Below the pieces are notes generated by a model that was not told where the DNA came from, ran no database searches, and worked only from the letters and a program-made list of their open reading frames with translations. Below, piece after piece: positions 32,397 through 40,842 of a stretch of DNA of 64,000 bases (position 1 is the first letter of the stretch; each line of letters begins with the position of its first letter). The translations under genes were made by a program, and so were the position numbers. Source of the stretch: CAIWAH01 sp964602595 (GTDB taxonomy: Bacteria > Verrucomicrobiota > Verrucomicrobiia > Limisphaerales > UBA9464); NCBI GenBank assembly GCA_964602595.1, contig CAZRRO010000005.1, positions 62,001 through 126,000 of the forward strand. Reading direction: 5' to 3'.

Positions 32397-33311
32397 ATGA
32401 GTATGTCTAAAACTCAACCTCCTCTCCGGAGTACTGCTACCGTAGCAGGACTACCCTCTAGGCTACGCGACTCGAAGGATGCCCCCGCCTCTTTCTCTTA
32501 CACTCCCTCGCAGCTGACTGCTACTCGCAATCAAGGATCTTGTGGGGACTGCTGGGCTTTTGCTATTACTGGGATGATTGCAGATCGAGTCAAACTCTCT
32601 TCTCACCTCGACGTCCCGCTCAGTGTTCAGAACCTGATCGAGTGTACTCCTGGGTTCGGCTCTCCCTGTCAAGGTAACGATGTAGGGTACGCTCTTCGTC
32701 ACCTCCCTCCGCTCTTCCCTGAAGCTCTTTTCCCTTACAGTCAGACTGGGTCAGGAAAACTCCCGAAATGTGCTCAGGTTGACCTGGCCCAAGTTTACCA
32801 CGTCACTGATCACCAACCCTCGGTCTTGCACGGGAAAGGAGAGAAACTTATCGAGAACATGAAAGCTCACATTTACCACGAGGGCCCGATCGTAGGTGCT
32901 CTCTTAAGAGTTCCTCCCGATTTTCTCTACTACAACGGGAAGAGCGTTTACACTCCTCCCTCAACATACAAGAGTGAAGGAGGGCACGCGATCGAGATAG
33001 TAGGATGGGGTGAAACCTCTTCACAAGTACCGTACTGGGTATGTCGGAACAGTTGGGGAGAAGATTGGCCTTCTTCTCCCAGTATTGGTCCTGGTTTCTT
33101 CATGATTCGGCAAGGAATTAACGCTTGTGGGATCGAAGAGGTAGCTTACACTACTTCTTTCTCGGTTCAAAACCCGAAGATGATTACTCCCCTAACGCCT
33201 AACTTCGTGATCGGGTACACACGTTCGCCGATTCAGAGGAACGTGTACGTGCCCGTCTTGATCTTGATCCTGGTAGCCGGGATTCTTCTCTACACCCAAA
33301 AGAGAAAGTGA
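32397..33311 (+). CDS. papain-like cysteine protease with C-terminal membrane anchor
   Basis: 304 residues. The papain triad is complete: QGSCGDCWAF (Cys52), GGHAIEIVGWG (His197) and CRNSWGEDW (Asn218); the oxyanion Gln is Gln46. GPGFFMIRQGINACGIEE is the cathepsin B/X-like end of the fold. The usual inhibitory propeptide is absent: only about 40 residues precede the active-site block. A single helix (about 284-299) ends in QKRK, so the enzyme is probably anchored with its domain on one membrane face. Processing of virion proteins or host interference are possible roles. Starts at 32397 or 32403 are equally good. Confidence 0.92.
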   Translation: MSMSKTQPPLRSTATVAGLPSRLRDSKDAPASFSYTPSQLTATRNQGSCGDCWAFAITGMIADRVKLSSHLDVPLSVQNLIECTPGFGSPCQGNDVGYALRHLPPLFPEALFPYSQTGSGKLPKCAQVDLAQVYHVTDHQPSVLHGKGEKLIENMKAHIYHEGPIVGALLRVPPDFLYYNGKSVYTPPSTYKSEGGHAIEIVGWGETSSQVPYWVCRNSWGEDWPSSPSIGPGFFMIRQGINACGIEEVAYTTSFSVQNPKMITPLTPNFVIGYTRSPIQRNVYVPVLILILVAGILLYTQKRK

Positions 33312-33388
33312 AGCCAAAATGCAAGCTTCTAAAAGAAACCTTTTCGTCAAGAAAAGAAGCACCTCTCAGAGTCATCAGACGGTGAACG

Positions 33389-33811
33389 ATGAGTGTTGTC
33401 CAGATCACTCCTACTACTTCTCTGCACGATCTCAATCGAGACCTTGCCAGTTTTGGTGCTAACATCCAGCTTCAGTCGCAGGACGGAGATTTCCTCTTTG
33501 CTGTCGCTACTCAAACCGAGGTGGACAATGATGTCGTCAAGTTTCAGAAGTCGCAATCCGGGAGGGCTGCCTTCTCTTACCAGTCGACTTCTCCTAAGTT
33601 CGTCAACCACTACATCGCCCTCAAATCAGCCGGTGCTCCTGCTAACTTGCAAGCGCAGATGATTGTGCAACTTACTCCGACTGCTCCGCCTCAGGTTGCT
33701 GCCGCTGTCGAGACGGCTCCCATGCATGCGTCTGGGCGACAAGTTATGTCGGTCGGAGTCTGGATCATTCTCTTGATCGTGGTGGTGATGGTGATGCGAA
33801 AGAGAAAGTGA
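33389..33811 (+). CDS. tail-anchored protein
   Basis: 140 residues. A soluble N-terminal domain of about 95 residues leads through a Pro/Ala linker (TPTAPPQVAAAVETAP) to a C-terminal helix (about 119-136, VGVWIILLIVVVMVM) ending RKRK. The protease immediately upstream has the same arrangement and nearly the same end, so both may go to the same membrane. Confidence 0.7.
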   Translation: MSVVQITPTTSLHDLNRDLASFGANIQLQSQDGDFLFAVATQTEVDNDVVKFQKSQSGRAAFSYQSTSPKFVNHYIALKSAGAPANLQAQMIVQLTPTAPPQVAAAVETAPMHASGRQVMSVGVWIILLIVVVMVMRKRK

Positions 33812-33816
33812 GACGG

Positions 33817-33828
33817 AAAAAGTGAGTC
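33817..33828 (+). promoter_or_regulatory. early-type promoter box
   Basis: AAAAAGTGAGTC, 45 nt before the ATG at 33862. Confidence 0.55.
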
Positions 33829-33861
33829 TCTCTACAAACTCCTGAGAGTGGTAAAGGAGCG

Positions 33862-34524
33862 ATGCGGTTGATCACACACCCCATCTTCTTAGCTTGCCGA
33901 GAAAAGACCGAAGACTTGTTCTGGAAGGGAATTTTCGAGAACTTGGCTTACGGGAAAGCACCTCGAGGGGTGTACTTGAAAGGAAACTGTTTGTACTCAG
34001 TCACGAAGAAGAAAGAGTTCACTTACAACTTTGAGAATCAGTTAGCCGATAAGATCTACACTGAAGTTTTTGCCCTTCTAACTGGTTATGGCGTGAAAAC
34101 CAAGGGAGAGCTGAGTCGAAAGAAGCAGGCTTTCGATCAGTACCAGCAAACTAACTCGACTCGAAAGAGTGAGAATCTGTGGGCTAAGATTAAGAAGAAG
34201 AACGTGAGGGATGACTTGATTCAGGAGTACGTCTTGTCGTGCAAGAAGGAGTATCACCTTTCAGACGAGAAGACTAAGGAACTGTACTTCTTCATCACCA
34301 CAGGAATCGTTTTCAAGATTTTTACCGGGGTTGATGTGGTTCTGGCAGAAGGGTACATCGAGACGATTCACGGGGTTGAGTTTCACGGAAAAGACGAGGG
34401 GAGCGAAGAGGGCGGAGATTTCGTCATTACCCGTCAGTTTAAGAAGCCAGTCTTCAAGAAGACTTCAGTTCGAGAAGTCTACTTGTACGAGTTGTGGAGT
34501 AACTACCTCAAGAGCGGAGAGTGA
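33862..34524 (+). CDS. conserved NCLDV protein of unknown function
   Basis: 220 residues, without a membrane segment. The N-terminal FWKGIFENLAYGKAPRGVYLKGNCLYS block is one I recognise as recurring in NCLDV genomes (F-W..I..N.AYG..P.GV). The second half is helical and basic, then acidic (GKDEGSEEGGDF). Function is not established. It carries the promoter box and ends before a perfect hairpin shared with the next, convergent gene. Confidence 0.7.
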   Translation: MRLITHPIFLACREKTEDLFWKGIFENLAYGKAPRGVYLKGNCLYSVTKKKEFTYNFENQLADKIYTEVFALLTGYGVKTKGELSRKKQAFDQYQQTNSTRKSENLWAKIKKKNVRDDLIQEYVLSCKKEYHLSDEKTKELYFFITTGIVFKIFTGVDVVLAEGYIETIHGVEFHGKDEGSEEGGDFVITRQFKKPVFKKTSVREVYLYELWSNYLKSGE

Positions 34525-34536
34525 TCCCCCTACAAC

Positions 34537-34558
34537 AAGACACTCTAAAGAGTGTCTT
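34537..34558. terminator. 10-bp perfect hairpin between convergent genes
   Basis: AAGACACTCT, AA, AGAGTGTCTT; 12 nt after the stop at 34524 and 14 nt from the stop at 34572. Confidence 0.7.
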
Positions 34559-34571
34559 GAACCGTTTCACT

Positions 34572-35003
34572 TTAGCACTTCTCCCCGTAATACGTGATCA
34601 AAGTAAGCAGGTACACTCCGAGTGCACTCAAGTACCGGCTTACTACCTTGTTCTTGGTCGGTCTTGAGACCAACAAGTGCAAGCAGAACAGATCTGCTGC
34701 AAGGGGAGAATCTCCTGGAATAGACTTGTCGAAAGGACGACACTTCAGGGCAGCAGTAGCCAGGTCGAGATTCTGAATGAAGATCTTCTCTTCGTCGTTG
34801 AAGATTCCTTTCTCCTTCCTAATCTTGGCTTCCATCTTGATGCTCTCGACAAACCCGCACAAGTAGACCAAGTTCTTCTGAATCTCACTCAGACGGGTGA
34901 AGATGATCAACCTCCGGTTCACAGCATCGTCAATACTGAAGTGATTAGCCTTGATCTGGGCTAGTCTCCCGACAATCTCCCGTAGACGTTGAAGCAGGGC
35001 CAT
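34572..35003 (-). CDS. helical unknown protein
   Basis: 143 residues, almost entirely helical (LLQRLREIVGRLAQIK, IIFTRLSEIQKNLVYLCGFVESIK). The last helix (ALGVYLLTLITYYG) is hydrophobic and could be a weak membrane anchor. Family not recognised. Confidence 0.6.
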   Translation of the reverse strand: MALLQRLREIVGRLAQIKANHFSIDDAVNRRLIIFTRLSEIQKNLVYLCGFVESIKMEAKIRKEKGIFNDEEKIFIQNLDLATAALKCRPFDKSIPGDSPLAADLFCLHLLVSRPTKNKVVSRYLSALGVYLLTLITYYGEKC

Positions 35004-35006
35004 GAT

Positions 35007-35024
35007 CTTACTTTAGAAAGTAAG
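35007..35024 (-). terminator. palindromic hairpin
   Basis: CTTACTTT, AG, AAAGTAAG; 26 nt after the stop at 35050 and 4 nt before the next ATG. Confidence 0.5.
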
Positions 35025-35049
35025 AACGTTTTTAAACTCTCACACAATC

Positions 35050-36018
35050 TCACAGATCTTGCCACATCCCGTGAGGGTAGACCACTGTCAGAGACTCATT
35101 CTCGTCGGGGACTGAACCGTTCACACTCACGAACACGTAATGATAAGTGCCGCGTGCGGCTCCCGGGATTGACTTGAAGTACCACTCCGGGTTGTGGGGA
35201 GAGAAATGGGAGGTGGGACGAGTGTCTCTTGAGTCACTCAGTATGTTGTTGTTAGCATCAAGATGTCTTACCAGAGAGACAGTGTTCCCGTACTGTTTCA
35301 TCTGCTTCAAGAGGGTGGGGCTGAGAGGGTTGAGTCCGTTCTTAACGAACATGTCCATTCCGATCTTGTGACTTCCAATCTCTCCGTTGTTTTCCGAGTC
35401 AGGAAGCATGACTGCACTCCCGTCTGGTTGGCACGTGTTCCCGACGGATACTGCTGTGATGGTTACTTGTGAAGAATCTGGCGGGAGAGTTCCGTTGACT
35501 GAGACAATCTCGAGACGGTACTTGAAAGCATCACCGAATGCTTCATCGAAAGAAAAAGTATCCCGACCTAACTTGGTTTCCCACATCTTCAAACCTCCCA
35601 CGAGTACCAAGTTGAAGAACCAGTCTGGGTTGTGAGGGGAGAAGACAGATGTAGATGGTTTAGAAGAAATATGGATGACTTCCGAGATGTTGAGACTTTC
35701 GGTTTGATTTGCTCCGACAAAACTCACTGTACCTTTCGACATCAGGTAGAGAGGGCCGTACACTCCGTTACACAAGTAAGCTGGGAACACAAACCCGGTT
35801 TTTCGCAACTTCTTCACGGTTGTTGAGGTGGTAAGTCGAGTCACGTTTATAGTCTGTCCGCTCTGAGTGTACTGAAACGGGGTCGCAGTTACGTTAGGAG
35901 GAAGAGGACATGCGAAAGAAGAGGGGAGAGAGGACTTGATCACGTGCTTCTTCTTTCGTATCAGGTAGAGAAGGAAAAGTATCATCACCGCTACGAGTGC
36001 ACCAGTACGGGGAGTCAT
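35050..36018 (-). CDS. membrane-anchored protein with a repeated ectodomain
   Basis: 322 residues. An N-terminal anchor (about 7-21, ALVAVMILFLLYLI) is followed by RKKK. The ectodomain holds two related halves of about 140 residues; each has FSPHNP(D/E)W(F/Y)F and later a V(S)VNG(T/S)(L/V)P segment. Domain duplication in a surface protein is likely. The gene at 560-1090 has the same architecture and may be a distant relative. The ATG directly follows the doubled CGCGAAGAT leader. Confidence 0.7.
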   Translation of the reverse strand: MTPRTGALVAVMILFLLYLIRKKKHVIKSSLPSSFACPLPPNVTATPFQYTQSGQTINVTRLTTSTTVKKLRKTGFVFPAYLCNGVYGPLYLMSKGTVSFVGANQTESLNISEVIHISSKPSTSVFSPHNPDWFFNLVLVGGLKMWETKLGRDTFSFDEAFGDAFKYRLEIVSVNGTLPPDSSQVTITAVSVGNTCQPDGSAVMLPDSENNGEIGSHKIGMDMFVKNGLNPLSPTLLKQMKQYGNTVSLVRHLDANNNILSDSRDTRPTSHFSPHNPEWYFKSIPGAARGTYHYVFVSVNGSVPDENESLTVVYPHGMWQDL

Positions 36019-36055
36019 CTTCGCGATCTTCGCGATCTTTATACAAGTAAGGATT

Positions 36056-36625
36056 TTACGGCATTACCAGTTTTTTTGGTTCCTTCTCTGTCTTCTTCGG
36101 TTCCTTCTCTGTCTTCTTCGGTTCCTTCTCTGTCTTCTTCAAATCCTTCTTCAGTATCTCCACGGTGGGTTTCACCGGGATCTCGATCTCGAGTTCGTCT
36201 GCCTCCTCCTCGTCATCCTCATCGTCCTCCTCTGCCTCTTCCTCCTCATCTTCCTCGTCCTCCTCATCCTCGGCATCTTCCTCCTTGACAACCTTCTTTG
36301 TCGGGGGCTTGTACTTAGCCTTGATTCGAGCTATTATTTCCGCTCTCGAACGCGTGACAGACTTAGCCTTTTCCCGAGCCACGTTCTCTTCGTCACTCTC
36401 TGGTTCCTCCTCCGAGGAAGGAGGATCAGGGAAGGCTGAGACCAACTCGTACTTGCGGTGGTGCTTGAGAGCCTCTCTGAAAACAAACTCGGTCATGATC
36501 TCCGACTGATCGGAAGTTTCCCACATCATCGGGAAGATGAACCTGACCCTCTCTTGTGAGAAATCACTGTTGCACAGCTTCACGTACTGCTTCTGAGTGT
36601 GGTTGACCAAGAAGAGTTCGTACAT
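36056..36625 (-). CDS. acidic protein with KKTEKEP repeats
   Basis: 189 residues. The first 70 look folded (ELFLVNHTQKQYVKLC, RVRFIFPMMWETSDQ). Then comes a Ser/Glu patch, a basic helix, a run of about 40 nearly all Glu/Asp residues (about 115-153), and three copies of KKTEKEP at the end. Such tails are seen in histone-binding or nucleic-acid-mimic proteins, but the fold is not recognised. Confidence 0.65.
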   Translation of the reverse strand: MYELFLVNHTQKQYVKLCNSDFSQERVRFIFPMMWETSDQSEIMTEFVFREALKHHRKYELVSAFPDPPSSEEEPESDEENVAREKAKSVTRSRAEIIARIKAKYKPPTKKVVKEEDAEDEEDEEDEEEEAEEDDEDDEEEADELEIEIPVKPTVEILKKDLKKTEKEPKKTEKEPKKTEKEPKKLVMP

Positions 36626-36716
36626 CTTTGAAGATAGTCGAAAGAGGTCTTCAAAGATAGAGATCGTTTACTCGTGAAGAGTGTTTTTAGAACAAATTTT
36701 TTCTGTACCCACTCAA

Positions 36717-37313
36717 ATGACGTCCTCTCCGCCTTCTGTTGGCAGCGCGATCTGGGGCTCTCGAGTCCGCAACGGGTACTCGCCGCAGGCAGCGAGCTTC
36801 AAGCCCCTTTACCCCCAGTATGCTGAGGCTTGCACTGCTGGTGGAGCTGAGGCTGCTACTGACCCGTACGGTCGGTCGGGTCTGATCTTTGCCGAGTCTG
36901 TCTGTCCGAGCGAGCCCAGTGCCATGCGTGCTTACGACGCGGAGACTTTTAGCCGTTCTTCTCAGTACTACCAGACGGGCCTGCGTGCTCCTCAGACCGA
37001 TGACGGTTTCAGCAACCCTCACCCTTACTCTAAGTTCGGCGTTGGGTACGGTGTGGTCGATCCTGTGGTCATGCCTCCCCCTCAGAACGCGGAGGAGTTT
37101 GAGGACTACACTACCGCGGCGATGATGCAGAGCATTGAGGGCCCGATGTTCTACAACCCTCCTCCTTCGGCTGCTCAGTCTCGTCCTGGACCGTTCGAGT
37201 ACCGGGTTCCTTCTCAGGCTGTTCGGATTGGAATGTACTCGGCGCCCCCGGCGACCTCTCAGCTGGGACTCACCGGCCCTTCCTTCGGGTACGGAATCGA
37301 GTCGTCGGATTAA
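36717..37313 (+). CDS. Pro/Tyr/Ser-rich probable virion protein
   Basis: 198 residues, low complexity, rich in Pro, Tyr, Ser, Gly and Ala (YSPQAASFKPLYPQYAEA, PYSKFGVGYGVVDPV), no membrane segment. Codon use is strongly GC-rich and regular. The early-type box is missing. Composition and codon bias suggest a plentiful late structural protein; this is inference. The in-frame GTG at 36681 is ignored in favour of the ATG. Confidence 0.65.
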   Translation: MTSSPPSVGSAIWGSRVRNGYSPQAASFKPLYPQYAEACTAGGAEAATDPYGRSGLIFAESVCPSEPSAMRAYDAETFSRSSQYYQTGLRAPQTDDGFSNPHPYSKFGVGYGVVDPVVMPPPQNAEEFEDYTTAAMMQSIEGPMFYNPPPSAAQSRPGPFEYRVPSQAVRIGMYSAPPATSQLGLTGPSFGYGIESSD

Positions 37314-37345
37314 GCCACGCTCTCATGCACTCTCTCATGTGTATC

Positions 37346-37361
37346 TTGGACTACGGTCCAA
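37346..37361 (+). terminator. palindromic hairpin
   Basis: TTGGAC, loop TACG, GTCCAA; 33 nt after the stop at 37313. Confidence 0.5.
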
Positions 37362-37386
37362 TATACGCTCTCACGTTTGGTGCTCG

Positions 37387-37394
37387 TAAAATAG
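37387..37394 (+). promoter_or_regulatory. possible late promoter element
   Basis: TAAAATAG, also found before the collagen genes at 39950 and 41790; here 85 nt before the ATG at 37472. Confidence 0.3.
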
Positions 37395-37471
37395 TTCATT
37401 CTAAACAAAACATCACCTTAACACAACGGGTCCTTTCGGTCCTCTTTGAGAATCTCTGAGCATCTTCAAAT

Positions 37472-38065
37472 ATGGCCGGACTTGCTATCTTGACCGATCG
37501 GGACTTCGAGCTGCGCGAGATCAAGCAACAAAGTGGTCTGATACCTGGTACCGCTCAGGCTCCGAGTCAGTACCGGATGCATCACCGCATTCAGGGTCTC
37601 TCACTGGTCTTGTTCTACGCCAACTCGTGTGGCTTCTGTCAGAAGTTGCAAACCATTTACAAGCAGCTCCCGGGCAAAGTGCAAGGAGTGACTTTTGCGA
37701 TGGCTAACGTGGCCCTCAACGAGAAGAGACTGACTCGGATGTCTCTTTCTTCCGACAAGCCGATTAAGTACGTTCCCTACCTGGTCATCTACAAGGATGG
37801 AGAACCGTTCCTGGACTACCAAGGCCCGCACACCATCCAGTCTATCTCTCAGACCATGTACGAGGTAGCTACCAAGAATCCCCGGCAATTCTCACAGGGG
37901 AGTATGTGCAAGAATGCACAGGGTGGCGATGCTTACTGCGCACAAGGATACGTTGAGGACGACGAGAAGTGCTACACCATGGGTGAGGTCTTTGGAGGGG
38001 AAAAGTGCGACCCTTCTAAGGGGAGATGTTCTACGGTGGGAGACGTGTTCGGGGGGAAGTTGTGA
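37472..38065 (+). CDS. thioredoxin-like protein
   Basis: 197 residues. A thioredoxin fold covers about 38-140 with active site YANSCGFCQKL (CGFC at 53-56) and the cis-Pro in KYVPYLVIYKDGE. The C-terminal 45 residues add six Cys and two copies of a (G)(E/D)VFGG(E)K segment. A redox role in forming disulphides of the Cys-rich virion proteins (such as 13582-16674) fits. The ATG follows GCATCTTCAAAT. Confidence 0.85.
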   Translation: MAGLAILTDRDFELREIKQQSGLIPGTAQAPSQYRMHHRIQGLSLVLFYANSCGFCQKLQTIYKQLPGKVQGVTFAMANVALNEKRLTRMSLSSDKPIKYVPYLVIYKDGEPFLDYQGPHTIQSISQTMYEVATKNPRQFSQGSMCKNAQGGDAYCAQGYVEDDEKCYTMGEVFGGEKCDPSKGRCSTVGDVFGGKL

Positions 38066-38101
38066 ATTCGTGAGATCGTGAGAGAACATTTGTGCGAAAA
38101 G

Positions 38102-38110
38102 TAAAAATCT
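38102..38110 (+). promoter_or_regulatory. possible late promoter element
   Basis: TAAAAATCT, 35 nt before the ATG at 38137; identical to the one before 12213. Confidence 0.3.
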
Positions 38111-38136
38111 GATCTGTTTACAAGACGACATCGAAG

Positions 38137-38385
38137 ATGTCAGGATTTGTTGCTAAGGAGGTTCATGGCCCTTCGGCAGGAGGTTCTGCCACTCTTCGAG
38201 AGGTGAGTCAGACTCGCCTTCAGATCGAACTCAATCCTAGGGGCAAGTACAACGAACGTACTGGTCCCTACGGTACGGCTCACGGAAGAACTCACGGTGG
38301 ACCTGCTCTGGCTCAACCCAACGACAGTGCTCAGTCCGACAAGTGCAATCTTCAGGAACTCTACTCTGGAAAGTGCACAGCATGA
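38137..38385 (+). CDS. small unknown protein, possible virion component
   Basis: 82 residues, Gly/Thr/Ser-rich and basic, without a membrane segment. It ends CNLQELYSGKCTA, similar in spacing to the C-terminal Cys motifs of the thioredoxin-like protein just upstream (CYTMGEVFGGEKC). A substrate-enzyme link between the two is a speculation worth testing. Confidence 0.6.
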   Translation: MSGFVAKEVHGPSAGGSATLREVSQTRLQIELNPRGKYNERTGPYGTAHGRTHGGPALAQPNDSAQSDKCNLQELYSGKCTA

Positions 38386-38493
38386 GACTTGTGATACTCG
38401 GCAAAAAATTGATCACAGAATGGAAGTGTTTGGGTAATCTCAAACATCTCTCTCATCTCTCTCATCCTCTCATCCTCTCGACTCTCTTCGAGT

Positions 38494-39405
38494 ATGTCTG
38501 AAAAGAAGTACTTCGATGCCAACCACCAGCGCCGAGTGCTCGAGAAAGAGCGCCTCAGTGCCGAGATGTTTTCTCCCGTTCGGGGAGACAACTTTGTCTC
38601 TTTTCTTCGTCAAATCCTCTTGAACCGGGCTCGTCTCCCTCCCGAAAAGGTGGAGCAGTACCTCAGTCACATCGACATCTTCGATCAAGCTTTCACTCAC
38701 TCCTCCTTCAATCCTGAGAAGAATTACGAGGCTCTGGAGTTCCTAGGCGACCAGGTTCTGAACTTCTCAGTGGTTTACTACCTGACTCGTCGTCTTCCAG
38801 GATTGATGGCCGATGACGGGAGTAACGTCAGGCACATCTCCAGACTGAAGATTAACCTGGTTAGCAAGAAAGTCTTTGCCAGTTACGCAGCTGAGTTGGG
38901 GTTCGAGAAGTACATTGCTAGTAGCATGCTAGTGCGAAGGGAGAAGATGGAAGATCTTCTCGAAGATACTCTGGAAGCCTTCAGTGGAGCTCTTCTCCGT
39001 ATCACAGCTTTTCTTGACCCTACCAGCGAGAAAACTGGGTATGTTCCTACTCTGGGACCAGCTTTCAGGATCATATCCAGTTTTCTCGAGAGCAAACAGA
39101 TCAGTCTCGACTACGAAGATCTGTACGATGCCAAGACCAGGTTGAAGGAACTGATTGACGCGAACCAACTCCCGAGTTTCCAGCTCACTGCTTCTCAGCG
39201 GACCAGAGAGGACGGGAGAATCATCTTCAAGACCAAACTAGAGATGAGTATCGGGGAGACACGAGGAGTATGGGGATCGGGAACAGGTTCCAAGAAGAGT
39301 GATGCCGAGGTGAACGCTTTCGAGGATGCTATCAAGAATCTACAAGCAGCCGGGTACAAGTACAAGAAACAGCTCTCGGTGATGAAGGTAACCGGTGTGA
39401 GTTAA
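38494..39405 (+). CDS. ribonuclease III
   Basis: 303 residues. An RNase III domain (about 60-205) has the signature YEALEFLGD (78-86) and the second acidic pair in EDTLEAFSG (Asp158, Glu161), so all four catalytic acids (Glu79 or 82, Asp86, Asp158, Glu161) are kept. A dsRNA-binding domain follows (about 212-292, ending GSGTGSKKSDAEVNAFEDAIKNL broken over the fold). It would cut double-stranded RNA and may process viral hairpin 3' ends or blunt RNA silencing; the role is not shown. Confidence 0.92.
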   Translation: MSEKKYFDANHQRRVLEKERLSAEMFSPVRGDNFVSFLRQILLNRARLPPEKVEQYLSHIDIFDQAFTHSSFNPEKNYEALEFLGDQVLNFSVVYYLTRRLPGLMADDGSNVRHISRLKINLVSKKVFASYAAELGFEKYIASSMLVRREKMEDLLEDTLEAFSGALLRITAFLDPTSEKTGYVPTLGPAFRIISSFLESKQISLDYEDLYDAKTRLKELIDANQLPSFQLTASQRTREDGRIIFKTKLEMSIGETRGVWGSGTGSKKSDAEVNAFEDAIKNLQAAGYKYKKQLSVMKVTGVS

Positions 39406-39487
39406 AGAATGAGAGGGTGTGTAAAGTTCTTCGGTACTCTTTTTGAGTATCTCTCCGTCTCTCAATCATCTTCGAAGATCTTCGAAG

Positions 39488-39859
39488 ATGGCTGAGGAGA
39501 TCAAGGCGGCTCTCCTCGAGATCAAGAACCTGTACAAGGAGATTGACACCCACAGCAAGAGGCTGAAGGAACTGAGGGCCCGGAAGAAGGAGCTGGACAC
39601 CAAGGTGCTCGAGTACATTCAGGAGAATGAGGCTCCTGGTCTGAAGCTGGGAAACTTGGTTTTCATGGAGGCCGAGAAGAAGACAACTTCTCGGAAGAAG
39701 AAGGATGAAGTCACTCGGGATACCAAGCAAGTCTTGACTGAGTTTGGCGTGACCGAGAACCTGGAGGAACTGATGAAGCAGCTTGACTTGGCCAAGAAGG
39801 GCTCTTCCAAGTCGACCTCTACTCTGAAGGTGAAGGCGGCGGGTATTCTGGACGATTAA
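39488..39859 (+). CDS. coiled-coil protein, conserved-looking in NCLDV
   Basis: 123 residues. The first 45 form a coiled coil (LLEIKNLYKEIDTHSKRLKEL), followed by GLKLGNLVFMEAEKKTTSRKKKDE and a helical end. It resembles a family of short NCLDV proteins with the same order of blocks (coiled coil, then a short beta piece and KK-rich motif), from memory. The start follows a doubled ATCTTCGAAG leader, so the ATG at 39488 is firm. Confidence 0.65.
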   Translation: MAEEIKAALLEIKNLYKEIDTHSKRLKELRARKKELDTKVLEYIQENEAPGLKLGNLVFMEAEKKTTSRKKKDEVTRDTKQVLTEFGVTENLEELMKQLDLAKKGSSKSTSTLKVKAAGILDD

Positions 39860-39876
39860 CACTCAGAAGAGTGTTA
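39857..39876 (+). terminator. hairpin containing the stop codon
   Basis: TAACACTC, loop AGAA, GAGTGTTA; begins with the TAA of the preceding gene. Confidence 0.65.
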
Positions 39877-39906
39877 CTCAATCCTGTACGGACGAAATGT
39901 TAGGAG

Positions 39907-39914
39907 TAAAATAG
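39907..39914 (+). promoter_or_regulatory. possible late promoter element
   Basis: TAAAATAG, 43 nt before the ATG at 39950. Confidence 0.35.
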
Positions 39915-39949
39915 GAATGTCGAAAGAAAAACTGTTGTAGTTAAAAGAA

Positions 39950-40807
39950 ATGTCCAAAGTAGTCAATGTGGACTACCTCAAAACATCTGGCAACCCTCTT
40001 CTCGGAGGAGGAGTGAGTAGCTTGAACGGAACTGGCCCTACTGGACCGACTGGAGCTAATTTCTTAGTTGTTGTTACTGGAGCAACTGGAGCAACTGGAG
40101 CAACTGGTGTTACCGGGGCAACTGGACCTGCCAGGACCGGCGCGACCGGACCCACTGGAGCAACTGGTGCTATCGGAGCTATCGGTTCGGGCGGAAATGC
40201 TGGTAGTAGTCCTACTGGTATCACCGGCGCTACCGGCGCTACCGGTGCCACTGGAGCAATTGGAGCAACTGGATTAGCCGGGAGTATCGGAGCTACTGGT
40301 TCACTCGGAGCAACGGGAGCAACGGGAGCATCGATAACAGGTCCAACCGGTATCACTGGAACTACAGGAAGTGCACCAAGCAGTTACCGTGTTTTTCAAG
40401 TTTGTGTTACTGGAGCTGGTACTCAGGAAATCGGACAGTTTTCCAACGTCCTCTGGGCCTCTGTTACTGGCAGTGTCTACAGCACCGGGAGTGTCTGGGG
40501 AGGAGCACTTGCGTCTGGGATTACTCTTCCTGCTACAGGTTACTACAGGTTCGAGTTCGACTTCAACCTTAGCACCGTAGGTGGAAATTATGTAATCTTG
40601 CACCACTACGTCAATAACATAGAGTACATGACTGCTCAGAGTACTTGGGGTGGTACAGATCCGTACTTCCGCAGCATTAGTTGGTCCGTGGAAGGATTTT
40701 TCAACTCAGGTAGTCAAGCTTACATGGAGTCTGAATTTGACACTCAGTCGATAGTTACTGTTTATCTGGAAAGGGGGCACTACACAGTTACGTACTTAGG
40801 TTACTGA
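39950..40807 (+). CDS. collagen-like protein 1 with C-terminal head
   Basis: 285 residues: a 25-residue N-terminal part (MSKVVNVDYLKTSGNPLL), a Gly-X-Thr/Ala collagen region (about 28-142) and a C-terminal beta-rich head (about 145-285) with a GYYRFEFDFNLS segment typical of TNF/C1q-like jelly rolls. The repeat is mostly G(A/P)TG(A/P)T, which favours threonine glycosylation. Such proteins form trimeric surface fibres in mimiviruses and others. Confidence 0.85.
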   Translation: MSKVVNVDYLKTSGNPLLGGGVSSLNGTGPTGPTGANFLVVVTGATGATGATGVTGATGPARTGATGPTGATGAIGAIGSGGNAGSSPTGITGATGATGATGAIGATGLAGSIGATGSLGATGATGASITGPTGITGTTGSAPSSYRVFQVCVTGAGTQEIGQFSNVLWASVTGSVYSTGSVWGGALASGITLPATGYYRFEFDFNLSTVGGNYVILHHYVNNIEYMTAQSTWGGTDPYFRSISWSVEGFFNSGSQAYMESEFDTQSIVTVYLERGHYTVTYLGY

Positions 40808-40842
40808 AAAACAAAATTAAAGCTCCAGTATAACTAAAGATC

